A stretch of DNA of 10,691 nucleotides from Brachionus koreanus. Lineage: Eukaryota; Rotifera; Eurotatoria; Ploima; Brachionidae. The stretch lies in assembly GCA_016987375.1 (NCBI GenBank), contig PJRA01000196.1, forward strand, positions 78,241 to 88,931. Direction: 5' to 3'. Shown here piece after piece: positions 1-7,697 of this stretch. A program made the translations under genes and the position numbers. The first letter of the stretch is position 1; each line of letters starts with the position of its first letter. Under the pieces are notes generated by a model. The model searched no databases, was not told where the DNA came from, and saw only the letters and a list, made by a program, of their open reading frames with translations.

Positions 1-17
1 TGAGAATAAGCTAAATT

Positions 18-1940
18 ATGACAAACGCATACACATCGCCAAGTGACGTGGGCTATTTTTACGGACGGATAAACCGCGAAGAGGCTAACAAAATACTGGA
101 CGAGCGGGGCTGCTCGAACGGCCTGTACCTGCTGCGCGAGCAGCTGTTCGAGGCAGGCTCGTACACGCTGTCGATTTGCTTCGAGGGCAAAATAAACCAC
201 TACAAGATAGAGCGACAGGAGGACGGCACGGTCAAGATAGACAAGGGCCGCAAGTTCGTCGGGCCCGTCGAGCTCATCGAGTACCACAAGCTGGAGCTGG
301 ACGGCCTGGTCACGAAGCCGAGCGTGGCGTGCCTCCGGCCGGCCAACATACTGCCCATCAACTACCTGTTCATCATAGACGCCGAGTTCTACAACCTAGT
401 CGAGGACGAGATCAGTCGGCAAATGGCCAAGTACAAGCAGGCGCACAGACTTCAGCTCACCGAGAACCAGTTCAGACTCGAGGTTAACAATGCCCGCAAG
501 CGATACCGCTACAAGTACGAACGCGTGGTGCTCAAGACGCTGCATTTGTCGCAGAAGTGGTTTCACGCCGATCTGGACCGACGCGCCGCCAACTCTCTGC
601 TGCACAAGTCCGGACTCGACAACGGAAAGTTTCTTGTCCGCTCGACCAGGTCCAAATCGGAGCCCGGCCGCCACGAACACAAAATTAGCCTTTGTTTTAA
701 CAACGAAATAAAACACTATCAAATTAAGAACAGTGATGCGGACAAGTACTGCATAGAGGGCGGGCCCGAGTTCGATTCCATCACTCAATTGGTCGACTAC
801 TATCACCGGTGCTCGGACGGCCTAGCTGTCGCTCTATCCAATCCGCTCATACCCCAAATAAGACTAAGTCCTAGTCTGGGCAAAAATTCTCACATAAACA
901 GCACCAACAATGTGTACAATTCGTTTCGTAATTATGAAATGGTGATTGAGGCTCGGGAGCATGCGAGCAATGGCGCGGCCACCTATGTCGACGACGAGCC
1001 GAACAACCCGAATAACGTGACAAATTTGGACAATGTGCCTGAAGAGAAGCGAAATTTTTTCAAAGACGAAGAAAATTATGATTACGATTTTTTGCCAACG
1101 AACACAATTGACATTAAGGACTTGGTGTTTTACGACAAGCTTGGCTCGGGCTGTTTCGGCTCGGTGTATCGGGGCGCGCTCAAGTCCAAGCACATCGAGA
1201 CACCAGTGGCCATAAAACAGCTCAACTATGAGACCGAGGAGAGCAAGGACGAGATTGGCAAAGAGGCCGAGCTGATGCGCTCGCTCAACAATCCGTATGT
1301 GGTCAAATTTATAGGCATGTGCTTTCACAAGAACGGCAGCTTGATGATTGTGCTGGAGCTGGCCAAACTGGGCCCGTTGCACAAGTACTTGAGGGCCCAC
1401 AAGGAAATGAATGTCGTAAAGATAGTGAGGCTGTGCTATCAGGTGGCGTGCGCCATGCAGTATTTGTCGTCCAAGAATTTGGTGCACCGGGATTTGGCCG
1501 CTCGCAATGTGCTGCTGGTCAGCGAGGAGCAGGCAAAGGTCAGCGACTTTGGCATGTCGAGGCGCATGAACGAGAACAAGTACTACGAGACGCACTCGCA
1601 GGGAAAATGGCCGCTCAAATGGTACCCGCCCGACGCCATACACACCGGCAAATTTGACGAAAAGTCGGACGTGTGGTCGTTTGGCGTCACGTGCTGGGAG
1701 GCGACTAGCTATGGCGGCCGGCCCTACCAGGGTGTCGACATCGGCTGTCTGCTCGTCAAGCTCGAGAACGGCGACCGGCTGCCCAAGCCTCCCCAATGTC
1801 CTTACGAAATGTACAATTTGATGCTCAAGTGCTGGCAACAGGCCAAGGCCAATAGGCCTACTTTCAAACAAGTAGTCAAAGAAATGAGAGCTATTATCAA
1901 GGATTTGTATAATTTAGACTTGGATTATTATAAAATTTAA
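18..1940 (+). CDS. SYK: Syk/ZAP-70-family non-receptor tyrosine kinase, intronless
   Basis: The 640-residue protein has the Syk/ZAP-70 layout. An N-terminal SH2 domain (about 14-105) has its phosphotyrosine-binding Arg at R40 in GLYLLR. An inter-SH2 helical linker (about 106-180) follows, then a second SH2 (about 181-278) with R208 in GKFLVR, linker B (about 280-363) and a kinase domain (about 364-625). Kinase motifs: GSGCFG loop from G376, VAIK lysine K400, alpha-C Glu E416, HRDLAARN with catalytic D492, DFG D510, and paired activation-loop tyrosines Y522/Y523. Linker B holds Y300, Y306, Y323, Y354 and Y356; Y637/Y638 end the tail. Family members dock through both SH2 domains on doubly phosphorylated ITAM tails of membrane receptors and signal in the cytosol. 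There are no ankyrin repeats, so it is not Shark-like. The APE motif reads P537-P538-D539. The ATG at 18 lies just before the first SH2, as expected. Codons are G/C-ending far more often than in the neighbouring genes, and there is no intron. Confidence 0.95.
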   Translation: MTNAYTSPSDVGYFYGRINREEANKILDERGCSNGLYLLREQLFEAGSYTLSICFEGKINHYKIERQEDGTVKIDKGRKFVGPVELIEYHKLELDGLVTKPSVACLRPANILPINYLFIIDAEFYNLVEDEISRQMAKYKQAHRLQLTENQFRLEVNNARKRYRYKYERVVLKTLHLSQKWFHADLDRRAANSLLHKSGLDNGKFLVRSTRSKSEPGRHEHKISLCFNNEIKHYQIKNSDADKYCIEGGPEFDSITQLVDYYHRCSDGLAVALSNPLIPQIRLSPSLGKNSHINSTNNVYNSFRNYEMVIEAREHASNGAATYVDDEPNNPNNVTNLDNVPEEKRNFFKDEENYDYDFLPTNTIDIKDLVFYDKLGSGCFGSVYRGALKSKHIETPVAIKQLNYETEESKDEIGKEAELMRSLNNPYVVKFIGMCFHKNGSLMIVLELAKLGPLHKYLRAHKEMNVVKIVRLCYQVACAMQYLSSKNLVHRDLAARNVLLVSEEQAKVSDFGMSRRMNENKYYETHSQGKWPLKWYPPDAIHTGKFDEKSDVWSFGVTCWEATSYGGRPYQGVDIGCLLVKLENGDRLPKPPQCPYEMYNLMLKCWQQAKANRPTFKQVVKEMRAIIKDLYNLDLDYYKI

Positions 1941-1948
1941 TCTATTTT

Positions 1949-1966
1949 ATTATTATTATTATTATT
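1949..1966. repeat. TAT/TTA trinucleotide microsatellite
   Basis: About six copies of a TAT/TTA unit begin a few bases after the kinase stop codon, inside the probable 3' untranslated region. A similar ATT run lies at 7363-7378, just upstream of the transporter start codon. Confidence 0.8.
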
Positions 1967-2049
1967 ACTATTTTATTAACATGTGTTTTAAGCCATCTTT
2001 TTTAAATTTTTAAAAAAGTTTTATTTTAATTAATTAATTTTGATTTTTA

Positions 2050-2078
2050 TTTCTTTCTTTCTTTCTCTCTTTCTCTTT
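2050..2078. repeat. TTTC-type polypyrimidine microsatellite
   Basis: An imperfect run of TTTC and TCTC units forms a pure pyrimidine tract on the + strand. It lies between the kinase stop codon and the probable poly(A) signal and would be transcribed as part of the kinase 3' UTR. Confidence 0.75.
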
Positions 2079-2118
2079 AATTTAAATTAACTTTTTGTTT
2101 ATTGCGATTTTAAATTTA

Positions 2119-2124
2119 AATAAA
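2119..2124 (+). terminator. Probable poly(A) signal of the kinase gene
   Basis: A canonical AATAAA hexamer lies 179 nt after the kinase stop codon. It is followed by a T run and then a GT-containing stretch (about 2125-2158), the usual downstream element for 3'-end cleavage. It is the first AATAAA after the stop. The cleavage site itself cannot be fixed from sequence. Confidence 0.55.
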
Positions 2125-2536
2125 TTTTTTTTATCTATGTATTTTTTTGTCGGTAGGTAAATATTTTTTTTTAGTAAGTTAAAATATTTTATGTTTTAAA
2201 TTAAAACATGTAGAAGGATTTTTCAAAATTTCTTTTTAATTTTTTTTATAAAGCTACTACTCTGCTTCAATTCAAAGCCAATCTTATTTAAAAATAAGCC
2301 AAATTAATGCACTCTTCACTGTAATAGCCAATATATTAGATATATTGTAAAAGATACATACTTCGTGTATTATTAAAAATATTAATTAATAAAGAACTTG
2401 ATCAATTCCGAACCGACTTTAACTTTAAATCATTATTCTGCATACTTAAAAACCTAAATTTTGTTGACCCGATCCCCTCAAAGATTCAAAAAAAAAAGTA
2501 TCTTGTCTTCAAGCTGTAATAACTCATGTTCAAATA

Positions 2537-2559
2537 TGCTGGTCAGCGAGGAGCAGGCA
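2537..2559 (+). repeat. 23-nt exact copy of kinase coding sequence
   Basis: This segment is identical, in the same orientation, to 1513-1535 inside the kinase CDS. There it encodes the stretch just after HRDLAARN (around LLVSEEQA). The match stops sharply on both sides: the base before is A here and C in the CDS, and the base after is T here and A in the CDS. It is a G+C-rich patch in A+T-rich surroundings. A TGGCAT just downstream also occurs in the CDS 14 nt further on (1550-1555), which may be coincidence. How it arose is unknown. Confidence 0.9.
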
Positions 2560-2710
2560 TGGCATATACCAAATACTGATGTAATCATTTGTTTCCATTA
2601 GATATCGATATATTTTTTATATTTGCATGGTAGAGAAATTAACTTTACCGAAGCACAACTTCAATTTCTTCTTAGCAATAAATTAAAATTTAAAATTAAT
2701 AGATAAAAAT

Positions 2711-2716
2711 TTTATT
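2711..2716 (-). terminator. Candidate poly(A) signal of the transporter gene
   Basis: TTTATT on the + strand reads AATAAA on the - strand, about 150 nt past the transporter stop codon. A weaker ATTAAA (2852-2857) lies only 12 nt past the stop. Such hexamers are common by chance in DNA this A+T-rich, so the choice is tentative. Confidence 0.35.
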
Positions 2717-2868
2717 AAAATTTTCCAAAAATTTTTCCTATATTATTAAAAATTGTTTAAAATTTTGCATAATGGAAAGTATGAAAATATAATAAAAAAA
2801 TATTAATATCTTTGAGTGTAAAAATAATTTAAATTTGGTTCCAATTAATTTTTTAATAGTAATTTGGT

Positions 2869-5800
2869 CTACTTTTGTAAATTAATTTTCCAGTCTTCTT
2901 TTGGTAACGATTGCAGTCTTTTGAAGTATTTTCTAGATATTAGAACCCAAACTACTCCATAAACTAACAAAACGGCCGTCAAAGGATAAAACGGGTCAAA
3001 TAACAACTCACATTTTTGCTCTATGCTTTCTACTACTTGTGTAGCATTAAATGTAGTATTAAACAAGCTGGCGTTGGTGCTTAGATAATTACATTTGTTG
3101 AATGTGAGCATATTAATGGCAAACAAAGAGCTTGTTTTTGACAAAATTGATCCGAGACTTGGCCAAAAAGCTAAAAAAGTCATGTAAGTGCCGCCCATTA
3201 GACGGTCGGTTATCCCAGCGTTAAAACCTCCTAGAGTCACATAAGCACCAAAGCCGAAAAAATCTTTTATCAAACTAATTATGAACAAAACCAAATAGAA
3301 GACTATTGAAAAATTTCCGCTTTGGTCGCGGAAAAAAGACAAATTTTTTAAAAATATACAAAATACAACAATCATTATGATCCTTAAATTTTTAAATAAA
3401 AAAACTTTAATTTTAAATTTTTTTAAAAATTACTTGAGTCCAATAAAAATATTAAAATATTTGAGAGGCTTAGGTCCTCTTAAAAATTTGCTCAAAACTA
3501 TTGGAATCAGTGTAAGAATTGGAGACAAAATTATTCCCATTAGACTAAGCTTTTCTCTGGCAAAACCTTGTTCAACCAGTTTTAGTCTAATTACGCCTTC
3601 GGTTGAAAATCCAAAGCGAAATGTTACCATCAAAATGACTAGAATTCGAATTGGCTTTATGCACAGAATCTTCCAAATTATTTTATAGGTGTCCCAGACT
3701 GATCGGTTTTTCGACTCCGTTTCATGTTTTTCGATTATCAGTCGTTCGGATTCAATTTTTATTTTTTTCAAATTGTATTCATTTTTGAACAGGAGTACTA
3801 GTATTGAAGTCAAAATGGAAATCGATCCGAACACATAGAAAAACTCTAAACTTAGAAAATTTTAGACTCTTTTAAAATTTTTTATTGTTAAAAAAAAAGT
3901 AAATTAAAACAGGCCAATTTTTTTTTATTTTTTTTTTTTTTTTTAAAGTTAAGCAAACAAAAAAATTTTAATTTGTTTGATAAAAATTTGCATTTTTAAA
4001 AAAGCTAAATATTTTTGATTTTTTGTTAAATTAAACAGAATTGGTTGCTCTTCAAAATTGACATGTTTAACTCTTTGTTTATTTAATTTTAAAAAATTTT
4101 GAAATTTTGGTTTTTTTATATAATTATTGAAAAAAAGGCCTCGAAAAAAAGCATCAAAAATGACGAAGAACAAAAGAACAATCGAAGAACAAAAGCATCA
4201 AAAATGACGAAACAGTCTCACCTTAATTTGATTATCAAAGCTAACAAACGTAGCTGTGTTGTTTCTCATGATTTGACAGGTTTCGATAATCAACAATGCA
4301 TTTAAATTTGTAGGAAGCTATTACTAAATAATCCTCTTATCCAAATGAACAGTTTATCAAAAGGATCATTGATCATATTATTAGAATGGGTTAAAGTAAT
4401 TTTTGGTCGAATACAAACTAATTAGAGGAAATCAACACAGTTTTATGCCAAAATAATTAAATAATTATGCAACACTAATATTCTAGAATACATTGATAAA
4501 TTGACATAAGAAATTGAAATGGGTAAAAGAGTCGATGTCTTCTTTACTGATTTCTCTATAGCATTTGATAAAATAACACATCATAAACTTCTGATAAAAT
4601 TAAAATCATATAATGCAAGGACAAAGCCTTAAATGGATCTATTGGAATGGAAAGAAAGGCTTATACTTGGTAATGCCATGTCCAACTTAAAACAGGTCAC
4701 AACTGGTGTTATTCAGGGATCGGGATTTAGATCAATTTTATTTGTCATCTATCTGATGATCTTTTGAATAGTCCCAAATGATCTAAAACTAATTGATGTA
4801 AATCTATTATTAGTTGTATTCTAAAAAAATAGGTTATGTCAATTGTATTAAATATTTTAGATTCTGTTACTAATCCAATTAGAAAAAATAATCATTAAAT
4901 TTCCAAAAAAGGTTTTAGTCTTTTTAAGCAGTTCAACATTTCCTTACAGTTTTTGTTTCTAAGATTAACTCATTTAACACTAGAAGATCTGGATTATGCA
5001 GACGACATTGCATTATTTGTAATAAGCTTAAGTGGACCTCAAAAACAACTGATAGAAACTAGTAAAATCGCAAAAGAAGTTGGACTAGAAATCAATGTAG
5101 GTAGAACTAAGCTAATGGTATTTAATACAGACACACAACAAACAATTAATATAAATTGTGAAAATATAGAAATAGTAGATGAATTCAAATATCTGGACTC
5201 ACAAATGTCGTCAAGTGAAAAAGACTTTAAAGTCAATTTTGTTTAACACTCAAAAATCGATTGAAATTGATTGAAGGGGTCCAAAAAACCCCTTCAATAC
5301 CCCTTAATTAAATTAGGCCTTTAAACAATAATTATTCAAAATATGTAATAAAATATTTCCTGAATGTAAAAATATATTTCTTTTTTAATTTTGCTTTGAT
5401 GTTAAAAAAATGAAGTCTATTTTTAAAAATAAATGTGAAATTATTCAAAAAAAATTGATACAATACAAGAAAAAAATATTTTCTAAATTCGTAATCCTTG
5501 TCCTAACAATTTTTATAGATCGTTTTTATAGTCATCTCTCCTACACAAGAATCACATTTAAATTGTTCACATTAGTCACAAGTAAAGCTCGATTTGTTTC
5601 CATTACATAACCTAATTTGACACTTTTTTTGTAGATTTTTTTTTTTGATGATGTTTGCTAATCTCTTTCTAAAAGAAAATATCAAAAATCATAAATAATA
5701 ACGGCAGTTTTGTCTCATTTATTTGATGTGTAGAATAGCTTGTTGGTCCAACTTTCTCATTGAAATTTGTCTCTTCTCCGTCATTCAATCTTACCCATAT

Positions 5801-7345
5801 TGTTCCATTTTTCGAAACTTTATCTAAGTCATATTCAGAAATAGGGTGATTTATTGTCTCCATTTCTTCTTCAAAATAATTATCAATGTTATCATTATTC
5901 TCATAATCTTTATCATTATCATTAGATACTTCCGATTGAGTATCGTCCGCATTTCTTAAAAGCTTCGAGCTTCTAAGGCAGCTTTTCTTTGTTCAGCTCA
6001 AAAATTTATTTTTAATTAAAAGAATTAATTTAAATTAAGTACATATTGGATTTAAAAACATAATTAGCCATGTTATTAATTTATTTTACAAAAAAATAGA
6101 CACTATTTTTGAAGGATCCAAAAAACCCCTTTTCGGGTTTAACGTATATATTTTTTTTAGCATTAAAATAAAATTATTTTGTAATCAAAATTAATTATTT
6201 ATAATATTTTTTTGATTTTAGTTTTGATGAAAAAAAAAATTTTCAAAAAAGATTAAATTTGTGGAACAACAAGCAATAGAAGTACCAAAAATGGTCAAAA
6301 AAACCACTCCGGTTTTTGAGTGTTAAATAATATCACTTTTTAAAGAAAATTTTAAAATCTGCATAATTCAAAAAAAATATATTATTTGAAAAATCTAGTC
6401 AAAAGGATTTAAAAATTTTCAAATGACTCGTTTCGTGCTTCTAGTATTAAAATAATAATAAAACAAAAATAAATAGATTAATTTTTTGAATGCCAATCTC
6501 AAAATAAACTAAAACTAAATCAAACAATATATTAATGACAAATCAAAATTTTTACTACTAGTTTGAAAATAAATTGCTACTTCAATTTGTATCCTAATAA
6601 AAAACAAAAAAAGTATTTACTCTCTAAAGTGACTAGTCCGTGTTTCTGTGGGCCAAGTTTAAAAAAAGGTCTTATGTACTCGTTGCTAAATTTGACTGAT
6701 TCAAATATTAAAAATCCGGCATTGCCCACAAATTGACCAATTCCAAAACCAAAAGAATTGCACAATGCTTGCATAGGTGCATTTTTTCTTAAAATATTTT
6801 TTTTTAAAAAATTTTTTTTTATAAAATTAACCTTACTCCATTAGAAGATCAAGTGACCAGGCATCAAGAGCGACATCCTGAGTGGCACTCAAAAAAACAA
6901 TAAATCCAAAAATTAATGCCAAAAAATAAATATCTGATTTCTTGTGTTCTATGTTTTCATCAATTAGTATGTTAACTTTTGAGGCCAAGCAGACCATGAG
7001 TAGACCTGAAATTAGCTGACTTGTAAACACCCATGTTTTTCGTCTGCCGATTTTTCGGACAAAAAACGCGTCGACAAGTGGTGCCCAGAGTAATTTGAGA
7101 GAAAATGGCCAAATAGCGAAGCTGTATGTACCTTGATCAGAATAGGCCACTTTTCTAGTGCTTAGTATTAACGGAATGCTAAAGGCTAGTCCGATTGGGA
7201 TTGCCAAAATAATATAAAGATATGTTAGAAAAATTATGTTTTTTATGTCTTTTGTTTTTGAGCTCTGATCAGTTAACTTATCATTTTGGTTATTTTCGTA
7301 CAGACTGACAACTTCAGCTTGATCTTCTGGATCTTGTGCCAACAT
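2869..7345 (-). CDS. SLC33A1: SLC33A1-type acetyl-CoA transporter, four coding exons
   Basis: Coding exons on the - strand, in order: 7345-6837, 6787-6621, 3845-3434 and 3382-2869, with stop TAG at 2869-2871. Junctions are phase 2, 1 and 2 and all join in frame, giving 1,602 nt or 533 residues against about 550 in mammals. The protein is a multi-spanning membrane protein of the acetyl-CoA transporter family, which carries acetyl-CoA into the ER/Golgi lumen for protein and ganglioside acetylation. Family landmarks are IPIGLA, WPFSLKLLWAPLVDA, the GRRK-type loop, ATQD, LKLVEQG, GPKPL and MGGTYMT, ending in a short polar tail after KYFKRLQ. The last large loop carries three N-glycosylation sequons (NAS, NTT, NAT) and would be lumenal. 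All donors start GTAA and all acceptors end in AG after a T-rich run. Introns 1 and 3 are 49 and 51 nt; intron 2 is 2,775 nt and full of transposon remains. The gene looks intact. Confidence 0.95.
4147..4211. repeat. Local direct duplication inside intron 2
   Basis: A 21-nt sequence containing GCATCAAAAATGACGAA occurs exactly at 4147-4167 and again at 4191-4211. A second, overlapping 13-nt repeat (CGAAGAACAAAAG) is at 4164-4176 and 4183-4195. The two together suggest a small local duplication by slippage or repair. Confidence 0.8.
4400..4767 (+). mobile_element. Decayed LINE reverse-transcriptase fragment, CR1/L2-like
   Basis: Pieces of a non-LTR retrotransposon RT domain appear in the correct order but in shifting frames. 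VEYKLIRGNQHSF is at about 4406-4444. TNILEYIDKLT then a stop (4507-4509), then GKRVDVFFTDFSIAFDK lie in another frame, with the motif-A Asp at 4549-4551. VTTGVIQGS and LFVIY follow at about 4696-4752 (family consensus SGVPQGS...LLFVIYIND), ending at TGA 4765-4767. A further stop is at 4630-4632, with a frameshift near it. The order and spacing match CR1/L2/jockey-type elements, and a weak continuation upstream (about 4344) is possible. It is a dead fragment lying antisense to the transporter gene. No endonuclease domain or 3' tail is visible. Confidence 0.75.
4899..5245 (+). mobile_element. Second LINE RT fragment carrying an intact YADD box
   Basis: An uninterrupted 115-codon frame contains LEDLDYADDIALF, with the catalytic YADD at 4995-5006. 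It is followed by KEVGLEINVGRTKLMVFNT and DEFKYLDSQMSSSEKDFKV, the palm/thumb signature of many metazoan endonuclease-RT LINEs. The style (YADDIAL, VGL.IN..KT..M.FN, FKYL) differs from the CR1/L2 type just upstream, which would be expected to carry FADDTK here about 25 residues after LLFVIY, not about 80. So this is probably a separate insertion, perhaps RTE-like; the clade is uncertain. The frame ends in TTTAA exactly where the piggyBac-like element begins, so that insertion probably truncated it. Confidence 0.75.
5247..5259 (+). repeat. Left terminal inverted repeat of the piggyBac-like element
   Basis: It reads CACTCAAAAATCG immediately after the TTAA at 5243-5246. It matches the inverted right end at 12 of 13 positions. 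Confidence 0.7.
5270..5298. repeat. Subterminal hairpin of the piggyBac-like element
   Basis: ATTGAAGGGGT and its perfect reverse complement ACCCCTTCAAT flank a 7-nt loop, giving an 11-bp stem. Transposon ends often carry such subterminal palindromes as protein-binding sites. That role is inferred here. Confidence 0.75.
5669..5992 (-). pseudogene. piggyBac transposase relic, N-terminal part
   Basis: An open frame of 107 codons, closed upstream by TGA (5993-5995), starts with an Asp/Asn/Glu-rich stretch (SEVSNDNDKDYENND..., EEEME). It then reads KNGTIWVRL, GPTSYS and LPLLFMIFD. In piggyBac-derived proteins an acidic N terminus is followed by a GT.W element, a GP(T) element and a P...F..FF segment that opens the DDE transposase domain, in this order and with similar spacing. 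A possible start Met is at 5863-5861. The frame stops at TAG 5669-5671, soon after the domain would begin; a few suggestive residues (EISKHH) follow. None of the catalytic Asp region is present, so the product could not transpose. The frame lies on the same strand as the host gene. Confidence 0.6.
6310..6322 (-). repeat. Right terminal inverted repeat of the piggyBac-like element
   Basis: It reads CGGTTTTTGAGTG directly before the TTAA at 6323-6326. Its reverse complement matches the left end except for one T/C difference. Confidence 0.7.
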
Positions 7346-7351
7346 TTTATT

Positions 7352-7387
7352 CTAAAAATTTGTTATTATTATTATTATCATTTTTAC
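7352..7387 (-). other. Possible 5' leader intron or trans-splice acceptor of the transporter gene
   Basis: On the - strand, TTTTTAG (AG at 7353-7352) ends 6 nt before the transporter ATG, resembling the acceptors of the other introns. A candidate donor AG|GTAAAA lies at 7387-7386 and would define a 36-nt intron. That is shorter than any other intron here, so the AG might instead accept a spliced leader, or be chance. Confidence 0.2.
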
Positions 7388-7697
7388 CTACATAGAATAA
7401 TTATGTCGTAGTGACAACAATTTTTTGTTAATATTTTGTTTAATTATAATTTTGAATTTCTTAAGAAGCTCTGAGTTTAAAGGTTTTTATGGCGTATGTA
7501 GATTTAGCATTTTACACGAGTTAAAATACGTGTTTAAATTAATTGCTTTTTTTTTTAAGATAATAAATTTTTTCAATTAATCTGAAGTGTTTTTGTTTTT
7601 AACTTGAAAAAAAAACTATCACAAGACATTTAATAATAAAAATTTTCTTATATAACTGGTTACACAAGAGTTTATGATCAAATAAATATTTTTTTAA

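Larger units (their letters stand above)
1941..2868. other. Intergenic 3' flank between convergent genes
   Basis: This 928-nt stretch separates the ends of the kinase (+) and transporter (-) genes. It holds both probable 3' UTRs, two simple repeats, poly(A) signals for each strand and the 23-nt kinase copy at 2537-2559. I see no further open frame with coding character and no RNA gene. Base composition is strongly A+T-rich throughout, apart from the copied segment. Confidence 0.7.
5243..6326 (-). mobile_element. Degenerate piggyBac-like DNA transposon
   Basis: TTAA at 5243-5246 and TTAA at 6323-6326 bracket 13-bp terminal inverted repeats: CACTCAAAAATCG at 5247-5259, and its reverse complement with one mismatch at 6310-6322. 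TTAA target duplication is the hallmark of the piggyBac superfamily, and some of its members have TIRs starting CAC. Inside, on the - strand, lies a piece resembling the N-terminal part of a piggyBac transposase. The body is 1,076 bp, too short for a full transposase gene of 500-600 codons, so the copy is internally deleted. The subterminal regions share TCCAAAAAACCCCTT in direct orientation (5280-5294 and 6117-6131). A perfect 11-bp hairpin stem lies at 5270-5280/5288-5298 on the left. Confidence 0.7.
3846..6620 (-). other. Intron 2 of the transporter gene, inflated by mobile elements
   Basis: The donor is A|GTAAAT (GT at 6620-6619) and the acceptor TTTAG| (AG at 3847-3846), both phase 1. 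The flanking codons join to read VTLEKFFYVFG, matching a continuous stretch of the transporter family, so no exon is missing inside. At 2,775 nt it is about 50 times longer than the other five introns in the window. It contains two LINE RT fragments and a piggyBac-like element, all described separately. The rest (3846-4343, 6327-6620) is A+T-rich with no coding signal. A 27-nt T tract with one interruption lies at 3918-3944. Confidence 0.9.

Noticed and set aside
864..1871. Long minus-strand open frame (335 codons) opposite the kinase gene
   Set aside because: It is a shadow of the G/C-ending codon pattern of the kinase; its translation has no domain character and the sense strand is clearly coding.
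3377..3688. Plus-strand open frame of 103 codons
   Set aside because: It overlaps transporter exons 3 and 4 in antisense, and its translation is low-complexity Lys/Ile/Leu.
3918..3944. T tract as the poly(A) tail of a minus-strand retroposon
   Set aside because: Nothing recognisable lies on the expected side (3945-4340) and no target duplication was found; homopolymer runs are common in this DNA.
3949..4305. Overlapping short open frames on both strands in intron 2
   Set aside because: Compositionally biased Lys/Phe/Asn/Ile translations with no family signal; partly explained by the local duplication at 4147-4211.
5410..5610. Plus-strand open frame of 66 codons inside the piggyBac-like element
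   Set aside because: Low-complexity residues, and opposite in strand to the transposase relic; no recognisable motif.
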